Shown: positions 6,797 to 15,242 of the stretch, in pieces
How the letters are laid out: the number at the start of each line of letters is the position of its first letter
Position numbering within the stretch: position 1 is the stretch's first letter
From: Phycisphaerales bacterium
GTDB taxonomy: Bacteria > Planctomycetota > Phycisphaerae > Phycisphaerales > SM1A02
Length of the DNA stretch: 44,008 nt
Direction of reading: 5' to 3'
NCBI GenBank assembly: GCA_020345805.1
Contig: CP070772.1
Coordinates: 47,300 to 91,307, forward strand
Program-made: the position numbers and the translations under genes
The notes under the pieces: model-generated
What the model saw: the letters and a program-made list of their open reading frames with translations, nothing else
Told to the model about the DNA's origin: nothing
Database searches by the model: none

Positions 6797-9634
6797 ATGA
6801 GCTGGCCGCCCGCGCACAACTTGATCACGCTTGACGGCTCGTGGTTGATCCGCCCCGATCCGGACGATTGTGGACTGGATTCTCAGTGGTGGCTCCAGCC
6901 GGGCGATTCAGATCAGTGGCTGCCCGTCGATCTTCCCTGCGCCTGGCAGAGCGTACTGGGGGCCGACTACCACGGTGTGGCATGGTATTGGAGGCAGGTC
7001 GAAATCCCCCGCAACTGGCGGCGCGGGGCCGAAAAGCCCGATCAACACCTCTGGCTGCGTTTCGAGGCGGTGGCCACCGAATGTCAGGCGTGGGTCAACG
7101 GCGTCGAAGTCGGCCGGCACGCGGGCGACTACGTGCCCTTCCAGTTTGATATCACGCAGGCTGCCGAGGGCGCTGATCGGATCGACATTGTCATCCGGGT
7201 GGATGAACTCGCCGCCCCTCCGCCGGACGAGCCCGGAGGCCTTCAGCACGGCCACATTACCAAGGGCTTCCACGATGTGATCTCCCTGCAGCACGGGGGA
7301 ATCTGGCAGCCGGTCCACCTTGCCCGTACCGGCTGCCTCTGCGCGATCCCCGACGGCATCTCCGTGCTCAGCGACTGCAAGACCGGCTCGCTTCAGATCG
7401 AAGTCGGGCTCGAACCAGTCCGTCGGATTGAGCCGGGCTGCATTAAGGCGCGGATCGAGGCGGGGCAGTACAGCATCCCATCGGACTGGAAGACGGCAGT
7501 CGATGTCCTGCCGGACGCGACCAGCATCTCGTTGAGGCTGCGGCCCGGCAATCCGCTTCACTGGTCGCCCGAACGCCCAGAACTGTATGTGGTGCGAATC
7601 GATCTCTTCGACGGCCGGCGCCTGAGCGAATCGCACATCATCCGCGTGGGATTCCGCCAGGTGGAGGCCGACGGCACGAAGATCCGGCTCAACGGCACGC
7701 CGCTCCTTATCCGCGGTGTTCTCGACTGGGGGCACGAGCCGGATCACATCGCCCCGGCCCCCACCGAGACGGAGGTAAGGGCCCGCTTCGAGCAACTGCG
7801 GGAGATGGGTTTCAACTGTGTCTGTCTGTGCATGTGGTATCCGCCGCGGTATTTCTTCGACATTGCCGACGAATTGGGGATGCTCATCTGGCAGGAGCAT
7901 CCGGTGTGGCAGTCGCCGATGGATGATGAGCACATAGAGGAGTACAAGCGCCTCTACGCCGCCCACATGCGCCGGGACGTCAATCACCCTTCGGTGGTCA
8001 TCGTCAGCGCCACCTGCGAACACCCTTCGTTTCATCCGGAGGTGGCGGACTGGTGGTGGAATACGGCCCGCCGCGTCATGCCGGACCGTCTGCTGGAGCT
8101 TCAGACCGCGTTTTTCAGGTGGGCGGACCTGGAGCGCACCGACCTGCACGACGAGCACACCTACGACAACTCCAATCGCTGGGTGGATTACCTGGCCGAT
8201 GTTCAGCACCATCTGCAATCGCTGCCGGCAAAGCCGTTCGTGATGGGGGAGACGGCCCTGTTCACCTCCTGGCCGGCGGTGTCGGAGATCGACAAGCGTA
8301 TCGGCGAATCAGGCGAGAAGCCCTGGTGGCTGCCGCGGGCGTTCGAGCATGAACGAGCGCTCGAAAGGCAATGGGCGACTCAATACGGTGAGGATGTGCT
8401 TACTTGCTTCAAGGCCCAGTCAGATCGCTTCCACCTGCTGGGGCGGAAGTTCCAGATCGAGCAGTTCCGGCTGTATCCGAACCACGCGGGAGTGGTAATG
8501 AACCATCTGCGCGATGTGTCGCAATGCCAGTGCGGCTTCATGGATGACGCCAACCACTGGCGGTTTCAGCCCGAGAAGTGCCGTGGCTGGCTGGGGCCCG
8601 TGGCGATGATTCTGGTGACCCCCGATCACCGCAGGGGATTCACCCGGTCCGAGCGGGTACGACAATTGACCTGCCAACTGGCGGTGTCCAACTTCGGCGG
8701 CCGGCGGTTCGCAGATACCGTGCGGGTGATGGCCGGAGCGAAAGCGACGCCGCCGGTCTCTGTGCCGGTGCTGGCGTTCGATTGCGCCGCCGGAGAAGTG
8801 CAGCGAGTCGAGTTTCCCCTGATGCTGCCGATGGTCAAGCAGCCGACGTGGTTCCAGATGTTCACTGAGTCGGATAACGCGGCGATGAACTGGTGGGACC
8901 TGTGGGTGTTCCCGCCCGCTGATGAGGTGTTGCCCGATGGCATCGTGCGCATGACCGGTCTGCCGTTTGCGAAAGCCGACGGCGAGCCGGACGAGGAGGA
9001 GCGGGCCTACAGCCGGGGATACGGCCTGGAGGTGCGCAACTGGCAATGCATACTGCCCGACCCGGCGGTGCTCGTGCCCACGCTTACGCCCTGGGCCGTA
9101 GACGATCCACTTGTGGGGGAGGCGAAGGTGGTATTGACACATAAACTCACGGCCCGCCTGGTCGATTTCCTCGAAGGCGGCGGCCGCGTGGTGCTGCTGG
9201 CTTCCAAGACCGCCGGCGGGCTGGGGACGCGCTACGAGTGGCTGTTCGGACAGGTGCCGCTGATCATCGAGGAAGGACCGCTGGCGAAAGGCGACAGCGC
9301 GTGGATAACCGACCTGCTCGGTTACGACCTCACTCGCCGCTATTGCCGGGTGATGCCCGTGGAGGATCTGGGAATCGCCGATCAGGTCGATCCGCTCATA
9401 AGGCTGGTCTATACCCACGATCAGAAGGACCGGGTGCGCTTCTTCGACCTGCTCTTCCAGGCTCGCGTGGGCGAGGGCCTGCTGATCGTGAGCAGTCTCG
9501 ATCACAGCGAAGGTGCCGGGCAATACGTCCTGCGCAGGATCCTGAATTACGCGGCCGGCGATGAATCGACTGCGAGAGGTGCCTTGGATCCCGTCCTGCT
9601 GCGGGAATGGACTGTCGAGGCGGCGGTGAAGTAA
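6797..9634 (+). CDS. glycoside hydrolase family 2 protein
   Basis: 945 residues. Domain order: N-terminal jelly-roll sugar-binding domain (~1-180, with LDGSWLIRPDPD, LPCAWQS, AWVNGVEVGRH), Ig-like domain (~180-290), TIM barrel (~290-600, beginning RLNGTPLLIRGVLDWGHEPDH), then a ~300-residue C-terminal extension ending in a GATase-like fold (LVDFLEGGGRVVLLAS). Likely acid/base Glu408 in NHPSVVIVSATCEHPS and nucleophile Glu485 in FVMGETALF. The usual clan GH-A Asn before the acid/base is replaced by Cys407, which may alter recognition of the sugar 2-position. No signal peptide, so probably cytoplasmic and acting on imported oligosaccharide. Convergent with the GH172 gene one base downstream. 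Family sure; substrate (beta-galactoside, glucuronide, mannoside, arabinoside) unknown. Confidence 0.88.
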   Translation: MSWPPAHNLITLDGSWLIRPDPDDCGLDSQWWLQPGDSDQWLPVDLPCAWQSVLGADYHGVAWYWRQVEIPRNWRRGAEKPDQHLWLRFEAVATECQAWVNGVEVGRHAGDYVPFQFDITQAAEGADRIDIVIRVDELAAPPPDEPGGLQHGHITKGFHDVISLQHGGIWQPVHLARTGCLCAIPDGISVLSDCKTGSLQIEVGLEPVRRIEPGCIKARIEAGQYSIPSDWKTAVDVLPDATSISLRLRPGNPLHWSPERPELYVVRIDLFDGRRLSESHIIRVGFRQVEADGTKIRLNGTPLLIRGVLDWGHEPDHIAPAPTETEVRARFEQLREMGFNCVCLCMWYPPRYFFDIADELGMLIWQEHPVWQSPMDDEHIEEYKRLYAAHMRRDVNHPSVVIVSATCEHPSFHPEVADWWWNTARRVMPDRLLELQTAFFRWADLERTDLHDEHTYDNSNRWVDYLADVQHHLQSLPAKPFVMGETALFTSWPAVSEIDKRIGESGEKPWWLPRAFEHERALERQWATQYGEDVLTCFKAQSDRFHLLGRKFQIEQFRLYPNHAGVVMNHLRDVSQCQCGFMDDANHWRFQPEKCRGWLGPVAMILVTPDHRRGFTRSERVRQLTCQLAVSNFGGRRFADTVRVMAGAKATPPVSVPVLAFDCAAGEVQRVEFPLMLPMVKQPTWFQMFTESDNAAMNWWDLWVFPPADEVLPDGIVRMTGLPFAKADGEPDEEERAYSRGYGLEVRNWQCILPDPAVLVPTLTPWAVDDPLVGEAKVVLTHKLTARLVDFLEGGGRVVLLASKTAGGLGTRYEWLFGQVPLIIEEGPLAKGDSAWITDLLGYDLTRRYCRVMPVEDLGIADQVDPLIRLVYTHDQKDRVRFFDLLFQARVGEGLLIVSSLDHSEGAGQYVLRRILNYAAGDESTARGALDPVLLREWTVEAAVK

Positions 9635-9635
9635 C

Positions 9636-10751
9636 TCACCGCGGCCAGCGGTCGTCCATGGGGGGCAGCGGTTGCAGGGGTTGACTCGGAAGCGCCTGGT
9701 ACCAGAACGCAGTGGAGGCGATATCGTCCGTCAGCGGCTGGAACGTTCGATCCGGCCACCAGCCGAGGGCCTGGATGGTCACCCGTAGATCCTTGGTGAA
9801 TCGAATCGGGTCCGGGATGTGCCAGCGATAAAGCGCATGGGCGGGCACCCGCTGGCCGTCGGCGGCGCTGGGTTCATATAGCGCCTGCGGATAACCGAGA
9901 TATGGGCTGCTGTAGGTGGCGGGGCGGATATCGCGGTCGCCGGCGGCGGTGAATCCCCAGGCCCCGCCGAAGTAATCCTCGGTGCCCGTGCCACAGATAG
10001 TCGGCGCAGAGTGCGGGGGGTGGGTGGTGTCGCCGTCGATGAAGAACTTGACTTCGCCTTCACCCCACCAGTCGTTGGAAAGTTGATTCCAGACGAGGTA
10101 GGTGCCGACGTAGTGGCCCTTGCCGGTGACACCATCGAGAATCACGTGCTCGGGATTCTCTCGCTTCGTGATATCCCGACGCCAGCTTGCGTGCAGGTAC
10201 GCCGCATCGTCCGGCACCTCGTGAAGCGCGTAGGTGATCTGGTAGAAGAATGCGTCGATCGGCTCGGATGAATCGTTGGTGATCTCGATGCGGATGCGCT
10301 TGCGGAACGGCATGGGCCAGTAGCAGTTCATTCCGCCTCGAGGATTGACAGCGACGGGGATGGAGACGACGCGGGCGTCGCCGTCCAGGCCGTTGGCAAA
10401 GAAATCGCCCAAGGGGGTCTCGATCGAGGGATGTGCCTGGTCGTCGTAGAACACCCGGAATGCGATGCGGCGGATGTATTTCGTATGCACGGTGATCCAG
10501 ATGTGCTGGATGGTGCCCGGGCCGGCGATGTCGGCGATATCGACCACCGCTCCGGGCTGGAGGTTGACCAGGCACGGCCGGACCTTCCAGCCCTTGCCGA
10601 GCTTGCGGGCGGCTTCGCAGCAATGCTCATCATCGCCCGGGGCGGCCAGAGCGCCGCCGCCCTTCTCCCCGCGGGGGTTCTCGGCGGAGATCGAGAAGGT
10701 GCGGGCGTCGGAAAGACGGCTGATATCGCTCAGGTCGAAGGGATGGCTCAT
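9636..10751 (-). CDS. GH172 (DUF2961) family glycoside hydrolase
   Basis: 371 residues from the ATG at 10751-10749 (MSHPFDLSDISRLSDA); the longer open frame upstream is not homologous. DUF2961 hallmarks: GPGTIQHIWITV near residue 75, SIETPLGDFFANG, NCYWPMPFRK, EVKFFIDGD, and the strongly conserved GTGTEDYFGGAWGF. Characterised GH172 enzymes include difructose anhydride I synthase/hydrolase and alpha-D-arabinofuranosidases, acting on furanosides. No signal peptide, hence probably cytoplasmic. It lies between GH2 (convergent, 1 bp apart) and the ABC ATPase (divergent), so it belongs to the sugar-import locus. Its precise bond specificity is inferred only at family level. Confidence 0.88.
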   Translation of the reverse strand: MSHPFDLSDISRLSDARTFSISAENPRGEKGGGALAAPGDDEHCCEAARKLGKGWKVRPCLVNLQPGAVVDIADIAGPGTIQHIWITVHTKYIRRIAFRVFYDDQAHPSIETPLGDFFANGLDGDARVVSIPVAVNPRGGMNCYWPMPFRKRIRIEITNDSSEPIDAFFYQITYALHEVPDDAAYLHASWRRDITKRENPEHVILDGVTGKGHYVGTYLVWNQLSNDWWGEGEVKFFIDGDTTHPPHSAPTICGTGTEDYFGGAWGFTAAGDRDIRPATYSSPYLGYPQALYEPSAADGQRVPAHALYRWHIPDPIRFTKDLRVTIQALGWWPDRTFQPLTDDIASTAFWYQALPSQPLQPLPPMDDRWPR

Positions 10752-10892
10752 GTCGGTTCTCTTGCGTCGGCAACGTCGTAGAGGGGAATGTGGGAGGCAT
10801 CGTCGTTTTAGGCGGGGCATGTGGCAAGGCCCGCCCCGTCCGACGCCCGCCGCGTTATCCTGTAGGGACCGGTTCTGAGCCGCGAGAACGCC

Positions 10893-12029
10893 ATGGCCAC
10901 AGTCGCGCTGGAAAACGTCAGGAAGGAATATCCCGGCCAGGTGCTGGCCGTGGCGGATCTCAGCCTGCAGGTCGCCGACGGCGAGTTCGTGGTTCTCGTC
11001 GGGCCCTCCGGCTGCGGCAAGACCACCACCCTGCGGATGATCGCAGGCCTGGAGGAGCCCACCGCGGGAACCATCCTCATCGGCGACCGCGTGGTCAACC
11101 GCGTCCATCCCAAGGACCGCAACATCGCGATGGTCTTCCAGGACTACGCGCTGTATCCGCACATGACGGTTCGCAAGAACCTTGCCTTCGCCCTGAAGCT
11201 GCGGAAGGTGTCCAAGGCGGAGATCGAGCGCCGCGTGAGCGACACCGCGAATCTGCTCGGCATCATGGCACTACTGGATCGCAAGCCCCGGGCCCTGAGC
11301 GGCGGGCAGAGACAGCGGGTGGCGGTGGGCCGGGCGATCGTGCGCAATCCCCAGTGCTACCTGTTCGATGAACCTTTGAGCAACCTCGATGCGAAGCTGC
11401 GAACACAGATGCGGGCAGAGCTGAAGGCCCTGCACCTGCGACTGAAGACCACGACCGTCTATGTCACCCACGACCAGGAAGAGGCGATGACCCTTGGCGA
11501 TCGGTTGGTGGTGATGTCCGACGGCCTGGTGCACCAGGTCGGTTCGCCGTTGGAGGTTTACCAGAGGCCGGTCAACCGCTTCGTGGCCGGCTTCCTGGGC
11601 AGCCCGCCGATGAACTTCATTGAAGGCCGCATCGAGCGGGCCGACGGGCGGCTTCTGTTCACCGATGGCAGCGGCATTCGCCTGCGTTTATCGCGGGGGC
11701 TTTCGGAAGCGGCGGACGCGTTCGTCGATCGGCCGGTGGTGTTGGGAATCCGTCCCGAGCAGTTGAGGCTGAATCGCGCGGGGGCTACCGGCGATCCGGA
11801 GTCGGCGGTAACCGTCGAGGTCAGCGTGACCGAGCCACTAGGTGATCGCATGGACATCTATGCCGTTACCAGCGCGGGGGCGAAGGTGATCGCCAGGGTG
11901 GACGCGACCGCGGAGTGCCGTCCGGGCGCGCCGGCGTCTTTCCGCGTCGACCCGGTTGCGCTGCACCTTTTTGAGCCGGGGGAGACGGGCGGGCATCTCC
12001 TGCACGGCCGGGCGACGGTCACCGCCTGA
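10893..12029 (+). CDS. carbohydrate ABC transporter ATP-binding protein (MalK/UgpC type)
   Basis: 378 residues, full length for the MalK/UgpC family. Walker A GPSGCGKTT (~residues 38-46), Q-loop VFQDYALYPHMTV, signature LSGGQRQRVAVGRA, Walker B CYLFDEPLSNLD, switch His in YVTHDQEEAMTL. After ~residue 235 comes the C-terminal regulatory OB domain (FLGSPPMNFIEG, then GIRPEQL). This subunit normally powers CUT1 sugar importers, and some genomes use one copy for several importers. It is the only ATPase near the permease/binding-protein operon and presumably serves it. Starts 141 bp from the divergent GH172 gene; ATG in the context GAGAACGCCATG. Confidence 0.95.
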   Translation: MATVALENVRKEYPGQVLAVADLSLQVADGEFVVLVGPSGCGKTTTLRMIAGLEEPTAGTILIGDRVVNRVHPKDRNIAMVFQDYALYPHMTVRKNLAFALKLRKVSKAEIERRVSDTANLLGIMALLDRKPRALSGGQRQRVAVGRAIVRNPQCYLFDEPLSNLDAKLRTQMRAELKALHLRLKTTTVYVTHDQEEAMTLGDRLVVMSDGLVHQVGSPLEVYQRPVNRFVAGFLGSPPMNFIEGRIERADGRLLFTDGSGIRLRLSRGLSEAADAFVDRPVVLGIRPEQLRLNRAGATGDPESAVTVEVSVTEPLGDRMDIYAVTSAGAKVIARVDATAECRPGAPASFRVDPVALHLFEPGETGGHLLHGRATVTA

Positions 12030-12045
12030 TCGCCCGGGCTCGCAG

Positions 12046-14442
12046 TCACCGCCCCTGCCTCAGGCGGTCCAATAGCAGGTCGAAGTTTCTGTCCAGAATC
12101 GCGCTGGTTTCGGCATCCGGGTTTGCTCGCCGTCGCGCCACGGCGACTTGCGCAATCGCTTCGCGCACTTCGACCAGGGGCATTACCTCGATCTGCTCGG
12201 ACGTGAGCGGTGAGAACAGGGATGAGGTCTCGAGTGGATCCGACTCTTGCTCGTTGCGGGGGATGGCCCGGGCCCGCTCGACCAGCTCCAGGAAGCGCCG
12301 GCGATGATTGACCGCCAGCACCGTCTTGTCATGTACGGGCATCTCGGCCCGGCCGCGCTCGATCCGCCCGGCCAGCTCGCGGGCCAGCTCACTGGTCTCC
12401 TCCATCTGCGTTGCCCGTGTCATGAACCGCTCCAGATCGCCGCCGGTGATTCCCTGATCGATCATGAGTCGGGCGAGATCGACGTCGGATACTTCCATAT
12501 CCAACAGCGCCTGGAGGTTGGCGGCCGCCAGTACGGGGCGGGCGATGGAGGTGTAGTGGATGAAATCTTCCAGGTATGTCGCCGCATCATCGCCCACGCC
12601 GCTGCGGGCAAGCTCCAGGGCCATCTCGTAGGTCGAGTCGCCCTTGTAAGGCGAGTCGCGCAGGACCATGCCGAAGCACGCCACGCCCGCGGCGAAACGG
12701 AAGTCGTCTGACGTGTCGCTCAGGTCAGGATCGGCCGCGGGCACCGGGAAGCGATTCTCCACGCTCACATCACCGTCCGGCTGCTTGTAGCGCAGGCGCA
12801 CTTCCATCAGCTCATCGCCAAACTCAATTGCGTCTCCTTCAGTCGCGTCTTCACCGCTTGCGGCTTCGCGATCCTCGTCCGGCGCATTCTTGGACTCCTC
12901 GACCTCGGGCAGATCAATCTGAACGCCCGCGGGGACCACCTCAAACAGCGCCGTCACACTGTGGCCCGAGCCGATCTCGCGCGCATCCTTGGTGTCGTCC
13001 GTGGAATCGACTGCCTCCAGCACGCAGTTCTCATAGCCGATCTGGCGGTACGCCTCGACTTTCGCCGGATTAAAACCGACCTGAATCTTCACGTCCTTGG
13101 CGATCGCCACCACCGTCCCGCCCATCTCCTCGGTCAGGACTTCGCGCCCTTTCAGGCCGATTCGCGCGAGACGGTGCTGCTCCTTCCACGGGCAGGGACC
13201 GATCTCGACGTTCACCGCGAACGGCACTTCGCTGTCCGGTTCCGGGACCGGGTCGTCATAGCTGAAGTAGTTGAGCAATTCCTCGATACGCACCGCATCC
13301 GGCGGCGGCAACTGATTGTTGTTGATGAAGTGCCTCACGTTGCGGTAGGAAGTGGCATCGACGTCGACGGAGAACGTGGGCATGAGCGCCGGATCGCTAC
13401 TCACGCGCCGGAAGGGGTTGTCGATGATGTAGTCGTAGCCTTCGCGGCCCCCGCCTGCGGGTTGGTCGGAACGCCGCAACCCGGGGGCGGCCGCATCGAA
13501 ATCGTGCGGGGCAACCGTCCTGGCCGCACCGCGAGAACGAGGGAGTTCCGTTTCAGGCGCGGACTCTGCGCTGACGGTACCCGGTCCCGAGCCGGCCCCG
13601 AGCCCGGAGCCCGGAGCAGCCCGGGCGGCCGCTGGCGGAGTTCGCCGGCCGCGAAAATCTCCGCGTTCCCCTCCCGCCTTGCCCGCGCCGCCGCCTCCTA
13701 ACGCGGGCGATTCCGCTTCAGCCGGTGCGGTCACATTCCCCTGCTCTCCCAGGGGCGGTCGTCCGGGTCCGCGCGGCGGCGAGACAGACGGGTCGGCCAC
13801 GGGTGCGCCCAAGGTCGCTTTCCCGCCGCGATCACGATCCGCCCCTTCCTCCGTCTCGGTCGCCAACGCGACCGCCAGATCATCACGCGTTTCTGCCAGT
13901 TCGGCCATCGTCGTTTCCGCGATGTCCGAATCGCCTGCCGCCAGTGCATCGGCGAATTCGGGAATGGCGCCGGGGCGCCCGCCCTCTCGTTCCCCGCCCG
14001 CCCCGCGGCCGGTCGTGGTTACCGGTTCTCCCTTTCCTTCATCAGCCGGCATTTCGCGGGCATATTCCCCCTGCGATCCCACCGGAGTGCGGGGGCTGAT
14101 GAGCAAGGGAAGAATCAGAGCCAGGGCGACGCAGGCGGCCGCGGCCAGGCCGGTGCCGATCCACACGCGACGCATGGTGAAGATCACGGGCGGCTCAGCC
14201 GCCGCTTCGGCCTGCTGCCGGATGCTCTGCTTCTGCTCCTCGGTCAGCCCCGGCGCGGGTTCCGCCTGAAGACCCTCGCTCAGCATCACCACGGTGCGGC
14301 GAATGGCATCGACGGTCTCGCGCAGTTGCTCATCGGTTTCCAGGCGCTTCTCGATCACCGCCGCCTCGTCTTCCTCGAGTTCCCCGAGGACAAACGCGGT
14401 CAGGCGTGGATCATGTTCAAATGCGCTACTCTGGCGTGTCAT
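12046..14442 (-). CDS. anti-sigma/YfbK-type membrane protein lacking its vWA domain
   Basis: 798 residues from ATG at 14442, which overlaps the sigma-factor stop as ATGA. Order: anti-sigma-like N-domain (~10-60: DPRLTAFVLGELEEDEAAVI), one membrane helix (~93-116), a long Pro/Gly/Arg-rich linker (~117-345), the VWA_N domain (FSVDVDATSYRNVRHFINN and LPPPDAVRIEELLNYF), then directly the YfbK C-terminal part (MGGTVVAIAKDVKIQVGFNPAK, YENCVLEAVDSTDDTKDAREI, GSGHSVTALFEVVP). In YfbK relatives a ~180-residue vWA domain with the MIDAS DxSxS lies between GLKGRE and the VLTEEMGGT segment. Here these are joined at residue 435 with no frameshift. Probably binds the coupled ECF factor in the cytoplasm and senses something outside. 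What the headless periplasmic part still does is unknown. Confidence 0.85.
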   Translation of the reverse strand: MTRQSSAFEHDPRLTAFVLGELEEDEAAVIEKRLETDEQLRETVDAIRRTVVMLSEGLQAEPAPGLTEEQKQSIRQQAEAAAEPPVIFTMRRVWIGTGLAAAACVALALILPLLISPRTPVGSQGEYAREMPADEGKGEPVTTTGRGAGGEREGGRPGAIPEFADALAAGDSDIAETTMAELAETRDDLAVALATETEEGADRDRGGKATLGAPVADPSVSPPRGPGRPPLGEQGNVTAPAEAESPALGGGGAGKAGGERGDFRGRRTPPAAARAAPGSGLGAGSGPGTVSAESAPETELPRSRGAARTVAPHDFDAAAPGLRRSDQPAGGGREGYDYIIDNPFRRVSSDPALMPTFSVDVDATSYRNVRHFINNNQLPPPDAVRIEELLNYFSYDDPVPEPDSEVPFAVNVEIGPCPWKEQHRLARIGLKGREVLTEEMGGTVVAIAKDVKIQVGFNPAKVEAYRQIGYENCVLEAVDSTDDTKDAREIGSGHSVTALFEVVPAGVQIDLPEVEESKNAPDEDREAASGEDATEGDAIEFGDELMEVRLRYKQPDGDVSVENRFPVPAADPDLSDTSDDFRFAAGVACFGMVLRDSPYKGDSTYEMALELARSGVGDDAATYLEDFIHYTSIARPVLAAANLQALLDMEVSDVDLARLMIDQGITGGDLERFMTRATQMEETSELARELAGRIERGRAEMPVHDKTVLAVNHRRRFLELVERARAIPRNEQESDPLETSSLFSPLTSEQIEVMPLVEVREAIAQVAVARRRANPDAETSAILDRNFDLLLDRLRQGR

Positions 14443-15056
14443 GGTCTCACCTCGCCGAGCTTCTCCCGGATGGTCTTGAGGGCGGTGTGGATGAGCACTC
14501 CGACGTTGTTGGCGGTGGTTTCCATCACGGTGGAGATCTCGCGGTAGCTCAGACCGCCTTGGAACTTCAGCCGCACCGCCTCCTGCTGCCGTGGGGGCAG
14601 CGAGGCCAGCAGGGCCAGCAGGGGGCCGCCGGATTCCTCCGGAGGCTGCTGCGGCCGCTCGTCGGCCGATTCCAATTGCCTGTCGCCCAGCGGCGTCATG
14701 CGCTGCTCCTTCCTGCCCACGTCCAAGGCCCGGTTCCGGCAGACCGTGTAGAGCCACTGGGCGAGGTGCCCGTTCACTTTCGCCCGGTCCTCCTGGCAGA
14801 GCTTGAGGAACGCGTCCTGAACCACGTCGCGGGCCCGTTCCACATCTCCCCCCAGCATCCGGGTGGCGTAGCTGGTGAGCGGCCCCTCAAACCGTTCCAC
14901 GGCCGCGGTGACCCAGGCAGCGTGAGTCTGCGGCCTTTCCGGCGGCGCATCATCCGGACTGTGCGCATCGGCTCCGGCCTTGGGGGGGGGCGTGGGAGGG
15001 GTGGACTTCACGCGTTCGCTCCGGGGCGTGCCGGGCTCCAGGGGCGGGCGCTGCAT
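14439..15056 (-). CDS. ECF-family RNA polymerase sigma factor
   Basis: 205 residues from ATG at 15056 (MQRPPLEPG). An in-frame TTG at 15074 would add six residues, and neither start has a clear ribosome site. Sigma-2 region ~50-115 (ARDVVQDAFLKLCQE then HLAQWLYTVCRNRALDVGRK), sigma-4 ~145-200 (LASLPPRQQEAVRLKFQ, LSYREISTVMETTANNVGVL, HTALKTIREKL). The first ~45 residues are a Pro-rich extension. It ends as ATGA with the anti-sigma/YfbK-type gene, so the pair is co-translated, as is usual for a sigma and its antagonist. A tandem GTGACAAA repeat 50-70 bp upstream is a candidate autoregulated promoter element. Confidence 0.9.
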   Translation of the reverse strand: MQRPPLEPGTPRSERVKSTPPTPPPKAGADAHSPDDAPPERPQTHAAWVTAAVERFEGPLTSYATRMLGGDVERARDVVQDAFLKLCQEDRAKVNGHLAQWLYTVCRNRALDVGRKEQRMTPLGDRQLESADERPQQPPEESGGPLLALLASLPPRQQEAVRLKFQGGLSYREISTVMETTANNVGVLIHTALKTIREKLGEVRP

Positions 15057-15108
15057 TATGAAACGGGCATTCAATCACTCCGTCGACGCAGCCACCGCCG
15101 GGTTCTTA

Positions 15109-15127
15109 GTGACAAAACCGTGACAAA
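15109..15127. promoter_or_regulatory. tandem GTGACAAA repeat upstream of the ECF sigma gene
   Basis: Two exact copies of GTGACAAA (15109-15116 and 15120-15127) are spaced 11 bp, one helical turn. On the minus strand they read TTTGTCAC twice, upstream of the ECF sigma gene. Helical phasing suggests binding of a dimeric regulator or overlapping -35-like elements for autoregulation. No protein can be assigned. Confidence 0.4.
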
Positions 15128-15204
15128 TATCGACCGATGGGGCCGATAGGCTCAAACCGCACGTTTTTTCGCCCCGCGGCCGGGGAGGCCGCGACGGCTG
15201 ATGA

Positions 15205-15213
15205 TGCGATAAT
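15205..15213 (+). promoter_or_regulatory. candidate extended -10 promoter for the SRAP gene
   Basis: TGCGATAAT fits an extended -10 element (TGn plus five of six bases of TATAAT), 29 bp before the GTG start of the SRAP gene. No matching -35 is seen, as is common with extended -10 promoters. A 7-bp inverted repeat (CGCGGCC/GGCCGCG, 15175-15193) lies just upstream. Confidence 0.35.
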
Positions 15214-15242
15214 GTTTATGAGATTTCACGAGAGAAACGCCC

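Noticed and set aside
15164..15193. T-run and 7-bp hairpin between the ECF and SRAP genes as a terminator
   Set aside because: The T-run precedes the hairpin on the plus strand and is an A-run on the minus strand, so neither direction has terminator order. Both flanking genes also start here.
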